34,754 bases of DNA from NCBI RefSeq assembly GCF_009377175.1, contig NZ_VJZD01000087.1:1-34754 (forward strand), written 5' to 3'. This document shows, in pieces, positions 30,066-34,754 of the stretch. Position numbers and translations under genes: made by a program. Source of the DNA: Streptomyces adustus. Its GTDB lineage: Bacteria; Actinomycetota; Actinomycetes; Streptomycetales; Streptomycetaceae. The number at the start of each line of letters is the position of its first letter. Within the stretch, counting starts at the first letter, position 1. The notes beneath the pieces were generated by a model. The model saw only the letters and a program-made list of their open reading frames with translations. It was not told where the DNA came from and searched no databases.

Positions 30066-31040
30066 TCAGTCCTCGGCGGCCCGGATCGCGTCCCGGTACG
30101 CCCGTGCCGCCGCTCTCAGCGCCGCCTCCGGATCGACGCCCTGCGACTCGGCCCGTACCGCCAGGGCCAGCAGCTCGTAGCCGATGCCGTCGCCCTGCGG
30201 GAGCGGGACGTCCAGGCCGGCCGTACGGGCCCGGGAGGCCAGCTTGGCGGCGAGGGCCAGACCGGGCTGGTGCACGGGGATGCCCTCGGTGACGGAGGTG
30301 CGCCGCTTCTCCTCGGCCTTGGTGCGCAGCCAGTGCTCCTTGACCTCCTCGGGGGTGCTGGCGGTCTCGTCGCCGAAGACGTGCGGGTGGCGGTGGATGA
30401 GCTTGGTGACGATGCCCGCGGCCACGTCGTCGACGGAGAAGGGGGCCTGGGGGTCCTCCTCGGCGATACGGGCGTGGAAGACGACCTGGAGCAGAACGTC
30501 GCCGAGCTCCTCGCGCAGCTCGTCCCGGTCGCCGTCCTCGATCGCCTCGACGAGCTCGTACGCCTCCTCGATGCCGTACTTGGCCAGGCCCTGGTGGGTC
30601 TGCCGGGACGACCACGGACAGGCGACGCGGATGCGGTCCATGACCTGGACGAGGTCGAGGAGACGGGCGCCGGGGAGGTCGTAGGAGGCGGGGAGCAGTT
30701 CCAGTTCCGGCATCGCGACGCGGCCGGAGCCGGCCAGCCGGGCGAGGCCGTCGGTCAGCGCCGGTTCGCCTTCGGCGGTGGCCACGACCACCACCGTGTG
30801 GCCGCCCGCGCAGAGGTCGACCAGGTCCTCCGCGGCCGGGGACGCCTCGTCGACGGCTATCCCCGCCTCGCGCAGATACGGCAGCTGCGGGTGGGCCGCG
30901 TCCGCGCACAGCACGCGGTCGGCCGCGCGCAGCGCCTGCCAGGCGGGCCAGGACAGCAGGCCCGGGGCGACCCGGTGGCTGGTGGTGAGCAGGACGACGC
31001 GGCCGGTGGCGGCTTCTGCTTCGGGGCTGGCTGTGTTCAC
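30066..31040 (-). CDS. mazG: Nucleoside triphosphate pyrophosphohydrolase MazG
   Basis: A 324-residue enzyme that hydrolyses NTPs or dNTPs to monophosphates and pyrophosphate, helping to clear aberrant nucleotides or tune ppGpp. The MazG domain starts near residue 125 (LLDLVQVMDRIRVACPW); the metal motif is Glu159-Glu162 with Glu178-Asp181 (EEAYELVEAI, EELGDVLLQVVFHARIAEE), followed by VTKLIHRHPHVFGD, the MazG signature. Residues 12-115 form a separate alpha/beta domain (RVVLLTTSHRVAPGLLSWPAWQAL, HTVVVVATAEGEPAL) resembling a degenerate tetrapyrrole-methylase (YabN-type) fold, found in actinobacterial MazG. GTG 31040 follows GAGGG immediately, which is too close to act as a ribosome site; TACGTT 6 nt upstream suggests a leaderless mRNA. 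Confidence 0.93.
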   Translation of the reverse strand: MNTASPEAEAATGRVVLLTTSHRVAPGLLSWPAWQALRAADRVLCADAAHPQLPYLREAGIAVDEASPAAEDLVDLCAGGHTVVVVATAEGEPALTDGLARLAGSGRVAMPELELLPASYDLPGARLLDLVQVMDRIRVACPWSSRQTHQGLAKYGIEEAYELVEAIEDGDRDELREELGDVLLQVVFHARIAEEDPQAPFSVDDVAAGIVTKLIHRHPHVFGDETASTPEEVKEHWLRTKAEEKRRTSVTEGIPVHQPGLALAAKLASRARTAGLDVPLPQGDGIGYELLALAVRAESQGVDPEAALRAAARAYRDAIRAAED

Positions 31041-31113
31041 CCCTCGAACGTAACGCACGACACCGACAGCCCCGGGAGTCGTCCCCTGGCGGAGCGGCCC
31101 CGTCGCGGACCGG

Positions 31114-31758
31114 TCAGGCCGTCTGCTGCGTCCCCGCGGCCGTGACCTCCCGTACCCACGGGGTCTTCGCGTCGACGCGGCTGACCTTCTGGGCGTCCCA
31201 GTCGCCGTAGCGCGGGTTGAGGTCGACGTGGAGTTCCCCGGACGCCGTGGAGAGTGCCTTCCAGAAGGCCGGCTGGTTGGTGTCGGTGCCGAGGTGGGCC
31301 GCGAGCTTCTGCGCCTGGAGCTGGAGGCGGAGGTTGTCGTCGAGGCGCTGCGGCGGGATGGAGTACTGCTGGAGCCAGGCCGTCTCCAGTCCCGCGGCAC
31401 CGCCCGCCTGCTGCTCCAGGCCGGCGCGCATCTGCTGGATCTCGTTGCGGGTGACGGTGACGCCCGCGTCCTGGGCGGCCCGCTGGAGGACCCGGTCCAG
31501 GACCATGCCGTGCAGGGTGTCGCGAGTGAGGCTGCCGGTGGTGGCGACGACGCGCGCGTACTGCGCGTCGTCCGGCACCGCCGCGCGCTGTGCGTCGCGC
31601 ACCTCCTGCACCCTGCTCTCCAGCTGCGACACGGTGATCCGCTGGTCGCCGACGACGGCCGCGGCACCGGGATGCGCGTCGTTTCCGCAGGCGGCGAGGA
31701 GCGGGGCCGCGGCGACGAGCGCGGCGGACAGGACGAGCGCGGTGCGACGGCGGTGCAA
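31114..31758 (-). CDS. SurA N-terminal-domain lipoprotein
   Basis: A 214-residue predicted lipoprotein. The start is TTG 31758, chosen because GGGAGG lies 5 nt upstream and because it puts a basic signal peptide (HRRRTALVLSAALVAAAPLLAAC) in front of a lipobox, LAAC, with the acylated Cys24. No other start fits the signal. Residues about 35-150 match the SurA N-terminal chaperone region (GDQRITVSQLESRVQEVRDAQR, LTRDTLHGMVLDRVLQRAA, VTVTRNEIQQM). The parvulin PPIase domain of full-length SurA is missing; the C-terminus is short (PRYGDWDAQKV). It probably acts as a chaperone for secreted proteins at the membrane's outer face. It precedes mazG by 73 nt on the same strand. Confidence 0.85.
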   Translation of the reverse strand: MHRRRTALVLSAALVAAAPLLAACGNDAHPGAAAVVGDQRITVSQLESRVQEVRDAQRAAVPDDAQYARVVATTGSLTRDTLHGMVLDRVLQRAAQDAGVTVTRNEIQQMRAGLEQQAGGAAGLETAWLQQYSIPPQRLDDNLRLQLQAQKLAAHLGTDTNQPAFWKALSTASGELHVDLNPRYGDWDAQKVSRVDAKTPWVREVTAAGTQQTA

Positions 31759-31810
31759 GGAAACCTCCCGAGGAGATTGTGCGACGGTGCACAAAGTCTT
31801 GCGGTGATCG

Positions 31811-31839
31811 ATGTTAGGCAGTGGGCAGGCTCTGGCCAA
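31811..31839 (-). promoter_or_regulatory. Candidate promoter of the SurA_N lipoprotein gene
   Basis: On the minus strand, -35 TTGGCC (31839-31834), 17-nt spacer, -10 TAACAT (31816-31811). Start near 31804 gives a leader of about 46 nt to the TTG. Confidence 0.6.
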
Positions 31840-31935
31840 CCCATTCGACCAACGATTCACCAGGACTTCGGGCACCGCCTCGCCTCCGCCGCACTCCCGC
31901 CGTGTGAACAGTTGTGCGGGCAGCCGGGCGGACGC

Positions 31936-32763
31936 TCAGCCGGTGATGGCCACCGGGCCGTCCCAGGCGTCCCGGTCCACGGTGATCGTGACGCCGCCGA
32001 TGGTCTCCTTGCTGTTGACCATGTACTGGTGGCCCCGGCTGTGGTTCGTCCACTGGGTCGCGGCGAACGGCCAGTCGCTTGTGGTGGTGTTGGTCTTGTC
32101 CCACAGGGCGTACCACATGTTGCCCGGCAGGTCCGTCTTGTCGGTGGCGTTCGCGATCGCCTTGGCGCTGGAGCTGGTGAAGCCGTAGTAGCCGGAGCGG
32201 TACGTCTTGGCGCGCAGGGCCTTGTCGAAGGCGCGTACGTACGTCAGGACGGCGTCGTTGCACGCCTTGTTCGTGATGTCGTACGACTCCATGTCGAGGT
32301 AGACCGGGCTTCCGGCCTTCATCCCGAGGGCGGTGGCCTTCGCGACCGCGTCGGCGGCGTCGCTCGCGCCGAGCGAGGCGGCGGTGGCGGCGCTGATCTT
32401 CTCGGGGCTGGACCCGGTCTGGCAGGGCGGCTGGGCGCCCACGTAGAGCGGGATGAGCTTCCAGCCGAGGGTGCTGACCGACTTCACCCAGGACGCCGTG
32501 AGGTTGGGCTGGGCGCAGCCGCGGTTCTTGCCTCCGATGTACACGGCGGCGGCCCCGTAGAACCCGGTGTGCCAGGCCTTCATCGCGGAAAGGGAGGGCG
32601 CGGCGCAGGTGTCGAAGGCGCGGCCGGTGAAGGTCTTCTGCGCGGGCCAGGTGGTGGCGGCCATAGAGGTCTGCGCGGCGATGCCGGCCCCGGCGACGAC
32701 GGCGACCCCCGCCACCCCCCAGGTGACGTACCTGCGCTTGCGGGACTGCCGATGGCTGGACAT
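31936..32763 (-). CDS. Secreted DUF1906 (Rv2525c-like) glycoside-hydrolase-like protein
   Basis: A 275-residue secreted protein. ATG 32763 is used; a GTG 12 nt upstream is possible. The N-terminus has RKRRYVTWG before a hydrophobic core (VAGVAVVAGAGIAAQTSMA), compatible with a twin-arginine or Sec signal cut after about residue 35. The mature part fits DUF1906: GRAFDTCAAPS at 47-57 (Asp51), AVYIGGKNRGC, LIPLYVGAQPP and YLDMESYD at 155-162 with Asp157 and Glu159, then GYYGFTSSSA and MWYALWDKT. The fold resembles GH25-type barrels; the family is implicated in cell-wall work, but the substrate is unknown. It sits between the kinase and the lipoprotein genes. Confidence 0.88.
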   Translation of the reverse strand: MSSHRQSRKRRYVTWGVAGVAVVAGAGIAAQTSMAATTWPAQKTFTGRAFDTCAAPSLSAMKAWHTGFYGAAAVYIGGKNRGCAQPNLTASWVKSVSTLGWKLIPLYVGAQPPCQTGSSPEKISAATAASLGASDAADAVAKATALGMKAGSPVYLDMESYDITNKACNDAVLTYVRAFDKALRAKTYRSGYYGFTSSSAKAIANATDKTDLPGNMWYALWDKTNTTTSDWPFAATQWTNHSRGHQYMVNSKETIGGVTITVDRDAWDGPVAITG

Positions 32764-32863
32764 GTGTGACCCCACCCCTGGTTGTGCCGGCGGCGCCGGC
32801 GAGTTGTGCGACGACCGCGCACGCGGCGCGGTGCGAAAGCGCGTGTAGCGTGAAACGGATGGC

Positions 32864-32893
32864 AACCTAACCGGTGCGCATCCCTGTTCGGAA
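32864..32893 (-). promoter_or_regulatory. Candidate promoter of the DUF1906 gene
   Basis: On the minus strand, -35 TTCCGA (32893-32888), an 18-nt spacer and -10 TAGGTT (32869-32864), with a start near 32857. The leader of about 95 nt is GC-rich and contains GGCGCCGGC-type palindromes. The sequence just upstream (32915-32950) is AT-rich for this genome. Confidence 0.45.
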
Positions 32894-32987
32894 AAGTACG
32901 CCCCTAGGAACCCACAATATTCCTTCAGGGTGCAGCAAAATCTGTCCGGCCCACCCGGCCCACACGTCTCGGCCGACCCGGCGGTGG

Positions 32988-34514
32988 CTATCCGTGCATC
33001 TGCCCCAGCCACTGCAACGTCCGCCTGACCTCGGCCGCGAGCGGATGTCCGGGGCCGCGCCGTCGCTCCACGTCGTGCAGCAGCCGGGCCAGCGTGTCAT
33101 GGGCGGCGGCGCGGTCGCCGAGCGCCAGCAGCAGGTGCCCGATGCGGCGGCGGACGTCGAAGGCCGACTCCGGGTCCCCGGCGACGTACTGGTTCTCGTA
33201 GTACGGCAGCAGGGCGCGGTACTCGGCCAACGCCGCCGCAGGTTCGCCCAGTTGCTCCAGGCACTGCGCGGACTCGTGGCGGTAGCGCAGGGACTGGGGG
33301 TCGGCCTGACCGGCCTCGGCGGCGCGTTCGTCCGCGAGCCGGCGCAGTTCGGGCAGCGCGCGCCGGTACTGGCCGTCGTCCATGAGCGTGGCCGCGTACT
33401 GCTTGCGCAGGGTGCGCACGACCGGGGAGTGCTCGCCGTGCTGCTGGGCGGCGGCGGGCAGGATCGAGCCGAGGATGTCGACGGCCTGGGTGATGCGGCC
33501 CTCGCCGAGGAGTCGCTTGACCTCGTCGACGGCACCGGCGACATCGGGTTTCTCGGCGACCGGCGCGACGGGGGCGGGCTGCGGCGCGGGCGTGCGCGCC
33601 CGGTCCGGCCAGGGAGCGTGCGGGCGCAGGAACGGGCGCGTGGGATCGAGCGGCGCCCCGGTGGGCATCCCGCGCGCGGGCAGCAGCAGCGCCAGGTGCT
33701 CGTACACCTCCTGCGCGGAGGCGGGACGGTGCTGCGGGTCCTTCGCGAGCAGGCGCAGGACCAGGCTCTCCAGTGCCTCCGGCACCTCCGGACGCAGTCT
33801 GCGCACCGGCAGCGGCGGCTCGTACAGGTGCCGGTGCAGCACCCCGAGTGCCGTCGAGCCCGCGAACGGGACCTGGCCGCTGAGCAGTTCGTGCATCAGT
33901 ACACCGAGCGCGTACAGGTCGGTGTACGGGCCGACCGCACCGCCCATCGCCTGCTCGGGCGCCATGTACGCGGGCGAGCCGATGGGTGAACCGGTGTGTG
34001 TGAGGCGGGTGGTGTCGGTGTCCATGACGGAGGCGACGCCGAGGTCGAGGACGGTGACCGTGCCGTCCTGCTTCACCATCACATTGCGCGGCTTGAGGTC
34101 GCGGTGGATGATCGGCACCGCGTGGACGGCGCTGAGCACCGCGCACAGCTGCGCGGCGACCGCGACCGTCCACTGCCACGGGTACGGGTCGTGCTCGGCG
34201 AGGTGGTCGGAGAGGTCGGCGCCGTCGACGTACTGCATGACGAGGAACAGCTCCTCGCCCTCGCTGCCCGCGTCGTGCACGGTGACCAGGCCGGGGTGGT
34301 CGACCTGGGCGGTCACCCGGCACTCGCGCACGAAGCGGCGGCGCAGTTCGTCCGCCTCCTGGCCCGCGACCTTGTCGGGGCGCAGCAGCTTCACCGCGAC
34401 CCGCCGGTCCAGCCGCCGGTCGTAGGCCGTCCAGACCTGGCCCATGCCGCCCTGTCCGATGAGCGTGGCCAGTTCGTACCGGTCGGCGACGACGCGGCCT
34501 GTCGTCGCGGTCAC
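32988..34514 (-). CDS. Serine/threonine protein kinase with C-terminal TPR-like region, cytosolic
   Basis: A 508-residue Hanks-type kinase. GTG 34514 shares GTGA with the stop of the upstream gene and has GAGGG 6 nt before it. The kinase domain occupies about 10-275: glycine loop GQGGMG at 20-25, Lys42 in VAVKLL, HRDLKPRN at 137-144 with catalytic Asp139, the metal motif as DLG (157-159) instead of DFG, and GSPAYMAPEQ at 179-188. Residues about 280-335 are a Pro-rich linker. Residues about 335-508 contain TPR-like helical repeats (QYRRALPELRRLADERA, AAALAEYRALLPYYENQ, GDRAAAHDTLARLLHDV), likely for protein contacts. Unlike PknB, there is no membrane segment or PASTA domain. The start is coupled to the proline-rich gene upstream. 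Confidence 0.95.
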   Translation of the reverse strand: MTATTGRVVADRYELATLIGQGGMGQVWTAYDRRLDRRVAVKLLRPDKVAGQEADELRRRFVRECRVTAQVDHPGLVTVHDAGSEGEELFLVMQYVDGADLSDHLAEHDPYPWQWTVAVAAQLCAVLSAVHAVPIIHRDLKPRNVMVKQDGTVTVLDLGVASVMDTDTTRLTHTGSPIGSPAYMAPEQAMGGAVGPYTDLYALGVLMHELLSGQVPFAGSTALGVLHRHLYEPPLPVRRLRPEVPEALESLVLRLLAKDPQHRPASAQEVYEHLALLLPARGMPTGAPLDPTRPFLRPHAPWPDRARTPAPQPAPVAPVAEKPDVAGAVDEVKRLLGEGRITQAVDILGSILPAAAQQHGEHSPVVRTLRKQYAATLMDDGQYRRALPELRRLADERAAEAGQADPQSLRYRHESAQCLEQLGEPAAALAEYRALLPYYENQYVAGDPESAFDVRRRIGHLLLALGDRAAAHDTLARLLHDVERRRGPGHPLAAEVRRTLQWLGQMHG

Positions 34515-34754
34515 CGGCCGCCCTCGGGCCGGCCGTCCCGGGGATCCTCCTGCTTGCGCAGATAGTCGCTGAGTTCGTCGAGCTCGGCGCGCACCTGGTC
34601 GATGCGGGCGGGCGCGGGCCGCTGCGGCGGAGGGGTCTGCGGCACGGGCGGCTGCGGCACGGGCGTCTGGGACAGGGGCGGCTGCGGCACGGACGGATTC
34701 GGCACGGACGGATTCGGTATGTACGCCTGGGCCACGGGGGGCCCGGGCGTACAT
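34511..34754 (-). CDS. C-terminal part of a proline-rich protein (5' end beyond window)
   Basis: The frame is open to the right edge and ends at TGA 34513-34511, overlapping the kinase start. The visible 80 residues have proline-rich repeats (PNPSVPNPSVPQPP, SQTPVPQPPVPQ), then a short helix (RIDQVRAELDELSDYLRKQE) and a charged end. An in-frame GTG at 34735 lacks a clear ribosome site. It may be the tail of a larger signalling protein in the kinase operon; no domain is visible. Confidence 0.6.
   Translation of the reverse strand, partial: CTPGPPVAQAYIPNPSVPNPSVPQPPLSQTPVPQPPVPQTPPPQRPAPARIDQVRAELDELSDYLRKQEDPRDGRPEGGR

Noticed and set aside
28012..30909. Extending the NTPase upstream to 965 residues
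   Set aside because: The extension is antisense-like Arg/Gly-rich sequence lying over mazG; GTG 29985 has a ribosome site.
30066..31844. Extending MazG upstream to a 592-residue protein
   Set aside because: The extra N-terminal part overlaps the SurA_N lipoprotein gene in another frame and has shadow composition; GTG 31040 fits the family length.

Overview
The window is Streptomyces chromosome. It has very high G+C, strong third-position GC bias, many GTG starts, and gene families typical of the genus core: paired resuscitation-promoting factors, enolase-FtsB-DUF501-Ppx, PHBH, a CYP107-type P450, a MacB-like exporter and a cytosolic Ser/Thr kinase. The tRNA-Leu(UAA) gene, the developmental locus bldA of Streptomyces, lies in the middle. 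Gene content and order resemble, from memory, the central region of the S. coelicolor chromosome around bldA and rpfA. No insertion sequence, integrase, phage gene, CRISPR array or biosynthetic cluster was seen.

Layout. 1-4.9 kb: the C-terminal end of an unidentified gene, a Roadblock/LC7 protein, a membrane protein, a translationally coupled lyase/RpiR-regulator pair, a 24-bp tandem repeat, and a small membrane protein. 4.9-9.1 kb: cystathionine beta-synthase divergent from an SGNH hydrolase, then a thiolase ending in a strong terminator. 9.1-11.8 kb: three small unassigned proteins and a BI-1/YccA-like membrane protein. 12.0-13.5 kb: 4-hydroxybenzoate hydroxylase and bldA. 13.9-17.4 kb: an ABC exporter pair. 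17.4-20.7 kb: cyclopropane fatty acid synthase and a type II NADH dehydrogenase with two upstream matches to the Rex operator. 20.7-24.3 kb: the eno-ftsB-DUF501-ppx group. 24.3-26.6 kb: two resuscitation-promoting factor genes, the first behind a c-di-AMP (ydaO) riboswitch. 26.7-34.7 kb: a P450, an NTPase with Sel1/TPR-like repeats, MazG, a SurA_N lipoprotein, a secreted DUF1906 protein and a kinase-TPR protein, which overlaps a proline-rich gene running off the edge.

Main observations. (1) The histidine-ammonia-lyase-like enzyme lacks the Ser of the Ala-Ser-Gly triad that forms the MIO cofactor: one residue is missing and the site reads GSVG-T-GD, while much of the rest of the active-site framework remains. 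It is coupled to an RpiR/SIS regulator. This is the best candidate for undescribed chemistry. (2) I found one in-frame TTA codon in the window, codon 20 of the NTPase gene, so that gene should depend on the bldA tRNA about 16 kb away. (3) The bldA promoter candidate carries a perfect 12-bp palindrome between its -35 and -10 elements and an AT-rich block upstream. (4) rpfA has a c-di-AMP riboswitch whose 3' end can pair with the Shine-Dalgarno region; the adjacent rpf gene has no such leader. (5) Three GTG genes show the same TAnnnT-6 nt-GTG arrangement, suggesting leaderless transcripts.

All functions are assigned from motifs and recalled family features; no database search was run. Promoter, operator and terminator calls rest on visual pattern matching.
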